Source: Isoetes taiwanensis
Lineage: Eukaryota; Streptophyta; Lycopodiopsida; Isoetales; Isoetaceae
Length of the DNA stretch: 64,000 bases
Direction of reading: 5' to 3'
NCBI GenBank assembly: GCA_021234155.1
Contig: JAJEKV010000410.1
Location: 1 to 64,000, forward strand
A program made the translations under genes and the position numbers. Shown here piece after piece: positions 53,606 through 64,000 of this stretch (positions are counted from its first letter, which is position 1; each line of letters starts with the position of its first letter). The notes beneath the pieces were generated by a model. That model had not been told where the DNA came from and searched no databases. It saw only the letters and a program-made list of their open reading frames with translations.

Positions 53606-54310
53606 AATCCAATGAGATGATTATGGAAGGAGCAAAAAGTTTTCATGGCAATGCAACTTTGGAATATTATCATACCAACACAGACTCTAAACTTTTATTT
53701 GCATAAAATGGAAAGGAATGGATTGAATTGTGTTCGCATACTTAGAATGCTAGATGGTGTGCAATTGTTCAAAGAAATGTTGCAATTAAATGCTCCTTAT
53801 CAAGAGAAGAAGCCAAAGTTAATGAATCTCACACCTGTATGCGAACAAAATACAGAAAAATAAGTCGTATGTTTCAAACATAAAAAACTCTAGGTGTTCA
53901 TATCATATGAAATAAATACAAAGAACGAAGGCATTTATTATTTGAACAATGCTTTTTAAACAACTGCACATGCAAATGATTAAAATAGGCATATTATGAT
54001 ACCAATGGGTGGATGAAGCAAATCTAAGTTGGATTAGAATTTTGGACTGCAATAAAGGATCGATTTGCCTTGGAAGCTTTGGCGTGACCATGCAAGCAAC
54101 CTAGAATTTCTTGCAAAGCTTGTAAGTAAGCAAATGGAATTCGTATATCTTTATAGTTGTGTTGATATCAAGTAGTTTTGTGCCATCCAAAATTGGGCCA
54201 GTTGAGACTTAAAGTTGAAAGAACAGTTTGACATATACAATGGTTTATAAAAATATGTAGAAAACATAGATTTTTCTATAAGGTCAAATTGCATTTTGAA
54301 CTTGCAGCTG

Positions 54311-54690
54311 TAAATGTCATCCATTATTGATAGCTACATAATCTTTAAGAGGTCATCGATATATATCTTTTTATAGCATGTTGAAGAACTACATGCTACA
54401 TGTGGACATATAGATCTATGAGAAGAATACTTGTATTGTATACACTACGTGTTGCATTTTACATGCGGTTGATGAGAAGCATAGTCTAAGAGGATGAATC
54501 ATAGGCTCATACAACTATGGTACATGTCAATGTAGATACCTTAAAAGGATATATCATCCTACATGTTGCATTTTATATGGATGATGTTTATGTGGTACAC
54601 AATAGCTGTATCACCTACCACCCAGATGCAATTCAGTTTCAAAATTGATTCCAAATGTTGTAGTACATAATAGCTTTTATCACCTGAATG
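54311..54690. repeat. ~380-bp direct repeat, copy 2
   Basis: Partner of 53227-53605, with small indels only. Confidence 0.9.
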
Positions 54691-54879
54691 CAATTTAGTT
54701 TCAATATTGATGTCCAAATGTATTAATGTAATCTTTTTGCCATGTTGTGACAAAGTTGTTTGTGCAAGAAATTATGCTTTATCTCAAATCTTGTATGCAC
54801 ATTTGATGTTGCCCCACACGTTAAGTATAGTTAAAATGGTCTTTCATGTTGTTTCACTAAATGAGCGTTAATTAATGAG

Positions 54880-55005
54880 ATATCACCTATTCACCTATGC
54901 TAGCCTCGAAAGTGGAACTTCATGTTGATGTTGGCATGTCAATATGACCTATTTACTATGCTAGCCTTGAAAGTGGAATTGCATGTTGGTCTTTATTTAG
55001 ATGTT
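54880..55005. repeat. Short tandem duplication
   Basis: CACCTATGCTAGCCTCGAAAG and TTTACTATGCTAGCCTTGAA, each followed by GTGGAA and CATGTTG, form a two-unit repeat of about 72 bp. Confidence 0.7.
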
Positions 55006-55296
55006 GGGTTTCCATCGACCATGCTTAATACTTGCACCAACTTTTTCAAAATTTTAAGTGGCATACCCATAATACAAAAGTACGTCTTTCTCATTTGATG
55101 CCTACTAGAGAAATCTTCAAAAAAAGCAACATTCCAGCATCTCCCATTTCTAAGATATTCTTGAACAGCTCTATGTCTGAACAACCCTCATATGTCCACT
55201 TGCGATTATCATCCACAAATGGTTTAATGCATTTATAGAAACTATAGTAAATACTTCATAGCCTAAAGAATATGAAGCCTTCTATCTGGTCACAAC

Positions 55297-55495
55297 ATGG
55301 AATTTCATAGACTTGTTACATAGCAATCAAATCTAAGATGTCAATAACCTATAACAATAGGGCAAAAATAAAATGCTATATACATCATCCATCATGTCAC
55401 ACCTTGGAATTTCATAGGCTTAAGCAATCAAATCCAAAATGTCAATAATCTACGACAATAGGGCAAATATAAAATGCTATATACATGATGCAAAA
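55297..55495. repeat. ~98-bp tandem duplication
   Basis: TGGAATTTCATAG, GCAATCAAATC, ATGTCAATAA and AAAATGCTATATACAT occur in order twice. Confidence 0.85.
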
Positions 55496-55569
55496 ATATA
55501 CATAATAAATAACAATAGGTATTATTAGTCCAAAGATATTTACGTTGTTATGGGCATGGCTTCCAATAT

Positions 55570-55865
55570 TGTTCTTGTGTTAGTAGTAGAAGATTTGCTC
55601 TCCAGCAAATGGAGTTATTGAAACAGTTGGGTATGAGAACTTCAGGCAGGATAAGAAAACTTCAGGTTTATGCATTCAAGCATGAATCTAATATTTATGA
55701 GTAATCTGGCCTTTAAAGAAACTTGTTCATTGCTGTCAATAAGTCTGCAACAAAAAAGAATGTTTATAAAGGTTTTTGAAGCAATTTGCTTGACCAACAC
55801 ACTAGAGAGAATGTTACCCATGCACTTGTTTTTTATCACTGTATATTTGGATCGCTATCTACGGT
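55570..55865. repeat. Duplicated segment, part 2 (empty site)
   Basis: Paralogue of 51650-52374 plus 52826-52860, without the LINE fragment. Confidence 0.8.
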
Positions 55866-56587
55866 CTAGAGTGAGGAATAACATGCAAAGAGATGTTGGC
55901 ATGCTTTTATTAACAAGTTGCATTTTGAAATGAATGAACAGCTCTCAGCACAGGCTCTAATGTCAGGATCATGCAAGTGTTTGACAGTGGAAGATCCAAG
56001 GCTACTATGAACATAATCAAGTTTTTTTGAGAATCCGTTTATCTACAAAATCCTTACCTTATCCTCCTCTTCTTCGTGTAACTAGCAAATACACCAAAGC
56101 AGATTGATCATATGCAAGCCTCTATTTTATTATCTATCATGATTTTAAACCCCACAAATAAGATCCTTTCGAGATAGTTTAAGAAATGTTCACTTGAATT
56201 CCAAAAAGTGGGTACTTAAAAACCCACAATGATAATGTCTTACTACGATTTTATCAAAAAAGGAACCCCAAATCTAGAATTTGAGAAGCGAAGCCGAGAT
56301 CAAAGAATCGGACAGAACCAGCCCACTTAACATTGTTCATATTTCTTGAGTCACGTGATTTTCACTCTGTCATATTAGGTACCCTCTGTCGGTTCCATTA
56401 CGCTTATTTTGTTATATGGAAAGGATGTTACTAAGAGTAATGTTGTTCTTACTTAAACATTTTTGGTTGAATGAGTGGATGGAGGTGTGCATTTCTTTCG
56501 CATGCGTTTCTTTCCATTTGATCTGTCTTCAATATAAGGATAAATTTTGTTTTCGGCTTGAAGACTGAATTTATTAAGTTTTAACAG
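55866..56587. other. No recognised gene; intron-like upstream of the starch synthase exon
   Basis: AT-rich, ending in a pyrimidine-containing stretch and AACAG at 56583-56587. Confidence 0.4.
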
Positions 56588-56695
56588 GTTGGAGGACTTG
56601 GGGATGTGGTCACAAGCCTTTCACGAGCAGTGCAGGAATTGGGGCATAACGTGGAAGTTATAGTACCAAAATACGACTGCCTAAAGTACAATTAT
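56588..56695 (+). pseudogene. Starch synthase exon (GT5, SSIII/IV-like), isolated
   Basis: A 108-bp open segment is bounded by AACAG and GTAAGG. It encodes V-G-G-L-G-D-V-V-T-S-L-S-R-A-V and E-V-I-V-P-K-Y-D-C-L-K-Y, the N-terminal ADP-glucose-binding K-V-G-G-L-G-D-V motif of soluble starch synthases. The wording is closest to the SSIII type as I remember it. In a full gene this exon lies at the start of the catalytic domain, after the carbohydrate-binding modules, and acts in plastid starch elongation. I find no neighbouring starch synthase exon in the following 7 kb, so this is a captured or relict exon unless introns are very long. Confidence 0.85.
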
Positions 56696-58327
56696 GTAAG
56701 GATTTGCATATACACATGATTTAAATTTCATTGATCAACAATAGTTGGTTATTGGTTCGAGGGATAAGTATTATGCCTATTTGAGTCAAACATGAGGCAA
56801 GTTAAATGTTATGCTGGCCATGGCTAAACAACACAATTTATACTAGATACAACTACAATCAACAAGATGTATATGTTCCTCTGTTGGCTTTTAAACCACA
56901 CCATCTAACGTTGTTTTATTGCCAATTGAGACCATCAGATGAATGAGATGACATTAAGTTCATTCAATGTGTGGCTGCTGTTTGCAGATGAATGGTCTAC
57001 AGACCAACTGGTCTCCAAATTTTATGATATTGATATATGCATTTTTCTGTGTGTTGTGCCTGTGTAGATGCATATAGCAATGTCGATGGAGCTCTGTACA
57101 TTCATTTTGATAGGCCAAGATTACTAGGGTTACCAAAATTTCTTTGCCCACAATATAAACCCACCAGAGCCTGATGATTTTCTTGCAGAGCTATGACAGG
57201 TACACCGTAATTTCTCTTTTTCTGTTTCAGCTAATATCACTACATATTTTGGGAAATTAGTAGGAACAATGATTATTATTGCATGTTTTGGGAAACTAGA
57301 AGTAGAGAAAGCGGGTTTGATGACATGGAAGCTCACGCTTATACGTAGAAAGGATCATTTTTTATCATGAAGAGCACAAGGTATTCTTGAGAAAATCCCC
57401 ATTGTTGTTATGTGATACGATGATTTCATTATATATTCCATTGCTTTTTGATCCAGAAACCCAAGCCAAGGTTGTTGCTCGGGGTAATGTTTCGTTTTAA
57501 GTTCCGAATGGTGGAGGATGGTTGAATCTTAGAAGAAGAAATAGACAACCTTATGATTAAGGCAGCGAATATCGATTTTTTTTTATTAATTCATGCCTTT
57601 TCCAGAAAGAGTGTATTCTATGTGTGTTTGCAAGGGCGGAAAGTTTATCATTGGCATTGTGTTGCATGTAAGTTCTATTCTATTCATACCACTTTGCATT
57701 TAGTGTACATATGATGCTTTTAGAGAGTATTTGTAGTAGACATTCCAAGGGTGCATTCACTTTGTCAAAATTGATCTGCAAGATGATTGCTCTTGATGCT
57801 TGCCGCTTCGCGATGCCAAGGTTTTCTTTGGGACATACTTGCTTTTAAATGCGTAAGATGGAATGATGGCATCTACTATTCACAATTTTCCTTAATGATT
57901 TCGCGAATAACCATCGCAGTGGTAATCCAAAACGGAAACCATAGTGTGTCTTGGTTTTCCATACCAATAGCAACCATTCGTGCAGACCCAAGTCCTCTTT
58001 CGTACTTTCTTTTTTTACTAAATGAGACTGGAGTTCAAGCTTCAAAGCGTTGTAAGGATTGCTTGGTTTTCCAGAATACTGAATCGGAAGAGAAAAGTGA
58101 TATGCATTTTCACTTAGTTAAAGTTTGACCCAATGTGGACATGGAAAGTGAATGAAATGCGCCGCTTCTAACTGCTGGATGTTATAGCTTGCTAAATCAC
58201 AGGCCATCAGTATATTGTTTTTTAGATGATAGATTATCTCCGATCTACAAGATTTCAATGCTAACACTTCCCAAAACATGTCTTCTATTGCTATAAGTAT
58301 TGCAATTCTACAATTTATGTAACTTCA

Positions 58328-58490
58328 TTTTCACTTGGGTAACCACTATGTTCGTTTAAGTACTTCAAACACTACATTTTCACCTGGGTAACCACTATGT
58401 TCGTTTAAGTACTTCAAACATTACACTTGGCTAATTTTTGGTCCAATATGTTAGTTTAAGTGCTTCAAAATCTTGACTTGGGTGGCAAAT
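58328..58490. repeat. Tandem repeat, ~57-bp unit
   Basis: CATTTTCACTTGGGTAACCA with CTATGTTCGTTTAAGTACTT and CAAACA occurs twice. A third, diverged copy follows (AATATGTTAGTTTAAGTGCT). Confidence 0.85.
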
Positions 58491-58897
58491 GCAATGAACT
58501 TTTAAAGTTGAATGCATCCTAGACGCTGATTCAACAAACACTCCTTTTGTTTTTACAAAGGAATAGTAAAACAATATATACCTCTATACACTATGGAGAT
58601 GCAATCTTGGAAATTCAAACTTCAATAGACATGTACTTAAATTTCGATATACATGTGAAGACAACCTCCCCTTCCCCCTAACAAGATGTCTGCCACAGAT
58701 CGAACTTTTATTTCCCTCTTCAAATTTTTTTCATATGTATACCTCACTCCACCAACTTTCTATATTCACATTCTTGGATCCAAATTAAATTGTACAATAT
58801 AGAACCACATGCCTCTTCCAAAAATTAATAAATAAACAAATAAATAATTGAATCAAGTGCATCATTGCTCTCCTCATCCCCACAGCCTTTCCGAAAA

Positions 58898-59045
58898 CCC
58901 ATCTAATAGGAATCGAATGAGCAAACAAAAATAATTACACGAACACTTGGAGCCCAAATGAAGGTTTCAAACCCATCTAATGGGAATTGAAAGGGCATAC
59001 AAAAACAGTTACACGAACACTTGGAGCCCAAATGAACATTGCAAA
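58898..59045. repeat. Tandem duplication, ~76-bp unit
   Basis: CCCATCTAATAGGAAT or CCCATCTAATGGGAAT, then TTACACGAACACTTGGAGCC and CAAATGAA, occur twice. A separate 26-bp tandem pair (CCTCTTTAACTCCCTCCTAT) lies at 59157-59206. Confidence 0.85.
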
Positions 59046-60404
59046 TCTTGAACATGCAATTATGGAAATGGAGATTGAGTACCCTTTCCCAATCCGCTTG
59101 CAATTTTGCATGATAAACTAAGAATACTCCATGTGTGATATGATATTCAACTCGAGCCTCTTTAACTCCCTCCTATGTAAGCCTCTTTAACTCCCTCCTA
59201 TGTATGCATGATTTGTTATTTTGTATTCAAATCATGTGGAAAGCACATTGTAAATGTCTAGCATAAGATCCTTAGCCATATATGTCATCAACAATTTCTA
59301 GAAAGAAAGAAATACCACTTGCATTTGTTGTCCAGTACTTTAATGATGAAGAGCGTAAAGACACATCATTCCATTAGGCATTCCCATTACGTGTTTACTG
59401 CATGTGAGCAAACCAAGAGTCCATGGGATTTTTAAAATCAAGTCGTAGTAAATCATTATTCAATAACAAAGTTGGCATGTTCATTGCAATGAACACATAT
59501 TTTAAGTGAGGTAATGTCCCTAGCCCCTCCAAGCCATACGCCTATTCTCGCCCAACAATGAAACAACCACCATTTAGATTGTTACTAAGTCGCAACGCAA
59601 CGACACCATAACTAGTGTCTTTTAATGTGAATTTTGTACACGTTATAACACCACAATGCAATGCTTATAAGCACCACCTCCTAACCCTATGGATAAAGGA
59701 CAATAGAAGAAGGTAGGAAGGTGGGAGGAAGGTGTTACATTTGGGACATTAGATCGAGCCATTGCCACAAGAGGGTTTTTAACCTTGGCCGCTCGTTAGA
59801 AGCGGTAAGAAATTAAAATGACAGTAGCGAGGAATTTAAGCTCCTGTTCCTACCATAGCCATGGCGGGCATTTGTTTTGGCATCAAAGAGTAGGGTACGG
59901 GGAGGGATGAAGATCCCGGGGAGCAAAGAATCGATGCACGATTGGCAACCCTCTTCGGGATGAAACCTTGAAATGATGTTAGGAATCGACGTTGTTCTTC
60001 TTGGCAAACTTATCGGAGGGTATGCCTTTTAATCTTCTACTTTTATAATTTAAGTGCCTTCCTTTATGCTATTGTTCTAGTGCAGATATAAGTGGGACAC
60101 AAATCCCTCTCATTTAAGGCCCTGAACGTGGGCTCTTGGGCTTATGAAATGGGCTTCGTGCATTTGCTAATCTAAGGCCAAGATCTGTTTCTACCTCGGT
60201 ATGAATTTTGTGGACTACCTTATATACAATTGGTTCTTATCTTTGAGGTTGGAGATGCAGCTCGTAGATAGTTCCACATTGAAACGTGGAGTTGCTTTGA
60301 AGGGATCGACATCATGGTCATCCGAGGGAGTGACTAGAGGTACATGTTTGTTACGGCCATTTTTATTTGTCGTGTCAAAATGGTCCAAACTTCTTGGTGT
60401 TTTT

Positions 60405-60657
60405 ACATCGTGGATTTACTTTGGGCAGCCAAAAGGATTTGGAACAAATCCAGATGGGGATCGAATTGGCTTCAACACCGAAGTCTATTCTATACCAGAG
60501 GTAATTTTGTCCTTCAAAGGGTTTTAAAGTAACTTCAAAGAAATAGCAGAAGATAGTTTTTATCATACAGATTGATAGGATTGCTCGAGTCGGCTTTGAG
60601 ACAGCCAGGAAAAGGCGTGGTCGGCTTTGCTCTGTTGACAGGGCCAATGTATTGGAG
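60405..60657 (+). pseudogene. 3-Isopropylmalate dehydrogenase, two exons
   Basis: Exon A (about 60405-60500) encodes W-I-Y-F-G-Q-P-K-G-F-G-T-N and I-G-F-N-T-E-V-Y-S-I-P-E, followed by GTAATT. A 70-bp intron ends ATACAG at 60570. Exon B (60571-60657) encodes [17 protein letters not shown] and [11 protein letters not shown], followed by GTATCT. These are consecutive parts of the leucine-biosynthesis enzyme IPMDH (T-G-G-I-Y-F-G, N-T-E-x-Y, E-I-x-R-I-A-R-x-A-F-x-x-A-R-x-R). Exon A has S-W in place of G-G before I-Y-F-G. Both exons are otherwise open and joined in phase. No further exon was found. Confidence 0.88.
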
Positions 60658-61204
60658 GTATCTAGCATATCTTTTCCGTTGCTCAGTTTAGACTGAGGAG
60701 GATTCAACTGGGAATGATATAAATGCTCTGAAACAGGATATCGGCAAGCTTTGATGCCTTCTATTTTTGTGTAAGATTCATACCGTAATTATCGCTTCGA
60801 TCTCTGAGAGAGCAACGCTATTGCTGTTTCTCGTGGCTTGTGGGCTCAAGATTCGTCGATTTTGCTGCTACCTCCAAGAGGAAGAACAATACCTTGCAGT
60901 GTTTGCAGGTTGTAAATGTCTAAATGTTATTCTATTCTAGGACTAGTCTTTATCTGTATTCTGACCGAAAACAAATAGGTTTAGCCTCCTCAAATGAAGA
61001 TCAGATCGTATAGATTGCTTTGCTATGGTAGTTATTTTTTTTTACATTTCAATTCAAGATAAGAAATGCGCAGGTGGATTCTGCATTGCCCAAATGTAGG
61101 TTCTGCATTGCCCAATACCCAGTTTAGGTCCAAATTAGTTGCTGGCGATTAGGTCAACGCGGTCTTACTCTGGCTATGGTGATGTATATTAAGAAGAATC
61201 ATTG
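60658..61204. other. No recognised gene
   Basis: A repeated GTTCTGCATTGCCCAA/GATTCTGCATTGCCCAAA pair lies near 61076-61116. Nothing is coding. Confidence 0.35.
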
Positions 61205-61604
61205 GAACGGACATTGCTGGTGGTTAGGGAGGTTTTCGATTACAAGATCCCGCCTACAATGATAAGCGAAGCTTGTAAGTATAGCGATGGCTGCAATTCG
61301 ATAAGATTTGGTCTTGAAGATTAAGGGTGGTATCTTTGAAAGATAAATGTGAGATCAGATTGGAAAATTCAAATACTGGAGAACTCATGTTCATCTTGGC
61401 CAAAGGGATGCTGCTGTTGGGACTGTTCGATTCTCAGACTGGATGATGGGCGTGGGAAACATGCCTTCATAGAGCTTGGTTTTGCTAAAAGGAATGATGC
61501 TTTTAACTTTAATGTAACTTTATCTGATCATGAGAAGAATGTGAAGTGTGAGATGGATAAGGACCACGAAGAAGGTGACCAGGAGATGGCTTGGACACTT
61601 GAAG
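61205..61604 (+). pseudogene. NECAP-like (PHear domain) coat-associated protein fragment
   Basis: Pieces in different frames follow NECAP order. First comes Y-K-I-P-P-T near 61242, then W-L-Q-F-D-K-I-W-S near 61283. A TGA is followed by R-L-R-V-V-S-L-K-D-K-C-E near 61325-61355, I-R-L-E-N-S-N-T-G-E-L, G-Q-R-D-A-A-V near 61399, and L-D-D-G-R-G-K-H-A-F-I-E-L-G-F and D-A-F-N-F-N-V-T-L-S-D-H-E-K to about 61600, ahead of GTAAGA. NECAPs assist clathrin adaptor complexes in endocytosis. About 400 bp of homology without an obvious intron, but with two frameshifts and a stop, fits a processed or captured pseudogene. Confidence 0.85.
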
Positions 61605-64000
61605 GTAAGAGTATTTTTTTTAATCACGAGCTTATGGTGCTGATCATTCTAACATCCCATATTAATACAAATTTAATTTTAAAGGATAAATGGAGACTTT
61701 TCATTCAGACGATCAAATTAACTTTAGATATGTTTTTTTTCAAGAGTGTCCCCATTGCTATACACAGATTTATTTTCTTGCAAATTTGAAATCCCTCAAA
61801 CCTGAAAATGTAAGGTTGTAAATGTAAGGTTGTAAATATTAACATATTCCGGCATTTTCCTTTGGTCCTTGCATGTTCTTTCAATTGAGGTCCAGGATGC
61901 ATTTCATGTTCATAATTGTGATTATGTAGCAAGAACTTTTGCTTCTACAATCATTGTTGAATGGTTTTATTACTATTGTTTGCAGGTTCAATGCTCTTGC
62001 AGCGAGTCCGACAACTCAAAAGCATTGTTGGTGTTGAGATATTACAACTATACTGGCAACGTCTTTTTATTTCCATTTTGTTCAAGACAAGCCTTTCAAG
62101 TAAGCAGGTGTAAGCCTAACGTAAGTCTTTTAGACAAGTATGTGCAAGTCTAACCAAATGCCTTCTTTAGATGTTCTGTGAGCCTTCTGCCATAATTTCT
62201 GCACCAAATCTTCAGGTTGCTGCTGCAAGTGATGGTAGCATGTAAGTTTTGTTTCCTAAGAACTCTTGCTCTCATCTTCTGTCTAGAAGAACGCTTTGTA
62301 TTTTCAAGCATAGTTGCCCATTAATAAAACATTATTGTTCGAATTGCTTTTATCAATTACAGTTGATCAAATTATTGCAGGAGATGCAGGTCGATCCATC
62401 TAAGCAGGGGAAATTGGTGGTGCCAAATGCCAAGGCTGCTCTATTTGAAAGGATCCTATTTTTGTGCGACTCGTGGAAATATGTTGTTTAAGCAAGCACT
62501 ATAGAGGAACTGTTCAAGATCCAAAGAATTGGAGAAAAGCTATACCAACCGAGGAGTGAGCATGCATCTCCATTTTTGTGTCTTGAGAGGAGCAAGTTTG
62601 TAGAAAAGAGAACTTAAGATCTAGGGGTTTCATATGTACCTTTAAGATCTAGGGGTTTCGTACATACCCTGGAATGAAGCTGCAGATCCTGTATATAATT
62701 CTGCAAGCTTAGGTGACATCTTGCAAGCAAGGTACAATGTTCATTTTGCTTTTACTAGGTTTAAATTTTTCCTTCTATGATTTGTCAAGAGATTGAATTA
62801 TTGTTTGACAGGGGAAGATTTAAATATTTGGAATGATGAACAGTGCAAGAAATGCTCTTTGTGGATTCAGTTTGGTGTTTAGGGAATCACGCTACGTGTT
62901 CGCTATGTCATGTGTACATAAATGATGGACGTTGACCCAAAATTTAAAGTTCGAGAGTAGATGATTTAACATAACAAGTTATCTTCACTCAAGTATCGAT
63001 TTTAGTATGTCTTTATATCTCATGCAACACTTTTGCATAAAAATACTTTTAATAAGCCTTTATTTATATTTTTGGATGTGTCTTCATATCCATGTGATAT
63101 CTGTGTTGTACATCTCGGATTCATTAGATGTTAATATAAATAGCAATAGAGGCCCATGAAACTGAGAGTCCAGTTTTATCTTTGCTGGTTACTGGTTGCG
63201 AGCATTGGGCTGAAAAATTATGGTAGTACAGGCTAGAGCATGCCTCGTTTGGCCTCTATTGCTTCGAAAGAACAATCCATGAACATATGCCTTTTTAACT
63301 CAAACATGTATTTGCATTGCTTTCCAAGTCTGGCAAATCTTTCAATGGCCGACCTAACTTGCATTCTCCATTTATGTTTCTAGAGAAAAGCAAGGCCTTC
63401 AAGCAAGGATATTTTAAGATATCCCGGTGTCTTGTAATTGTCAAGGAAATGATAAGGAACCATGGGTTAAGCCCATTGTTGCGAGGGAAAGCTGATTTCT
63501 CATCATATCTAGTGCGTAAATATCTATTTTGCTTGTTCTCATCATATCCGCGGTAAGAATTAGCTTTCATTACGTAAAGGTTGAATGTGGCATTGATATG
63601 CAACTCAAATAGGTGGAGTGCTGAGGATGAATACCATTCTTATGATTGTGGAGCATCTGAGCAGTTGGATCTTGCCTACAAGATCACTGGTTTCAAGCTT
63701 CATAACAAAGCCAATGGAGGCTTCTATGGTTGTTCTGAAGAATGTGGATGCCTTGGTATGCCTTTATATGAGGTTAGTGGATTCCAAATTTAACGGAATA
63801 AATTATGGTCCACCTTTTTAAGCTTGCCTTAAGGTCTTCAAATGATGTCACGGTTCTATGCTTATGCAAAGCTGACCCATTTTGCTTCATGGGTGCATTT
63901 GTTCATCTAATAACTACTATTGGACATTAATATCTTCAACTCTAGAGCAAGCATCCGGCTCCTTTTCCTACTAGTATTACAGGGTGCCAAATTGAAAGAA
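61605..64000. other. Exon-like fragments of unknown origin
   Basis: Acceptor-preceded open stretches occur at 61986-62099 (TTGCAG, then V-Q-C-S-C-S-E-S-D-N-S-K-A-L-L-V-L) and 62383-62491 (TTGCAG, then E-M-Q-V-D-P-S-K-Q-G-K-L-V-V-P-N-A-K). Open frames at 63317-63556 and 63581-63793 are on the same strand. None matches a family I recognise. The pattern of plausible splice edges without an assignable gene resembles the flanking captured fragments. Confidence 0.35.

Larger units (their letters stand above)
56696..60400. other. Mostly AT-rich, no named gene
   Basis: Exon-sized open stretches (57600-57668, and 57787-58128 with 113 codons) show no domain I know. Small tandem repeats are annotated separately. 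The 59813-60007 (-) frame is moderately GC-rich but unrecognised. Confidence 0.35.

Noticed and set aside
57787-58128. 113-codon ORF as a gene
   Set aside because: No homology is recognised, composition is ordinary, and there is no conserved neighbour. Kept only as an open stretch in the gap entry.
61869-62491. Continuation of the NECAP or IPMDH gene
   Set aside because: The peptides here do not match the C-terminal parts of either family as I know them; left as unnamed exon-like pieces.

Overview
The window looks like nuclear DNA of a land plant with a large, repeat-rich genome. The evidence is spliceosomal GT-AG introns, PLS-type pentatricopeptide (PPR) pseudogenes, Ty3/gypsy and Ty1/copia elements with plant-type primer sites, LINEs, tRNA-derived SINEs, a Helitron end, and fragments of a plant starch synthase and a chloroplast-type 3-isopropylmalate dehydrogenase. 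A fern or other seed-free plant is my best guess (Ceratopteris-like), but the sequence alone does not prove it. No obviously intact housekeeping gene is present. Almost everything recognisable is mobile DNA or a broken gene piece.

Layout. 3.4-9.47 kb: heavily decayed Ty3/gypsy polyprotein (+) with protease, RT, RNase H, integrase, chromodomain and a probable 3' LTR start. 11.0 and 47.1 kb: two opposite-orientation copies of one MITE-like repeat. 12.4-12.95 kb: PPR fragment (-). 14.4-16.6 kb: broken gene (-) of the family with an LDN...ENKN / GHTHDLIDQ core (DUF7869-like, probably transposon-encoded). 17.8-21.45 kb: a multi-exon gene (+) joining a ParB-like domain to a permuted adenine/cytosine-N4-type DNA methyltransferase. 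Its visible introns and 5' flank carry about 17 palindromes of the type GTATTC-CG-GAATAC. 22.1-22.83 kb: Helitron-like 3' end.

24.1-40.9 kb is a nested cluster. One GC-rich LINE (-) appears split into two halves (24.14-25.80 and 30.28-33.196 kb, with its 5' tip at 39.13-39.28 kb). One interruption is a complete Ty1/copia element (33,197-39,131, TSD CCATC). The other is an AT-rich 4.4 kb block containing an LRR-kinase scrap and a 2.6 kb TIR element. A second LINE (-) lies at 39.29-40.9 kb. 41.5-44.8 kb: two tRNA-derived SINE copies with (CTAT)n tails and a LINE tail with an empty-site paralogue. 45.5-46.6 kb: PPR pseudogene. 49.2-51.35 kb: a PPR fragment tandemly triplicated with a ~738 bp period. 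52.4-52.8 kb: LINE 3' fragment with an empty-site paralogue at 55.6-55.9 kb. 56.6-61.6 kb: exon-sized fragments of starch synthase, 3-isopropylmalate dehydrogenase and a NECAP coat-associated protein.

The most notable locus is 14.4-21.45 kb. ParB-methyltransferase proteins are a bacterial, phage and plasmid architecture. Here one sits in a plant genome with introns, next to a divergent gene of a probable transposon family and surrounded by ParB-site-like palindromes with a central CpG. I propose that these form one mobile or selfish modification system, now decaying. This is inference and needs genome-wide copies to test.
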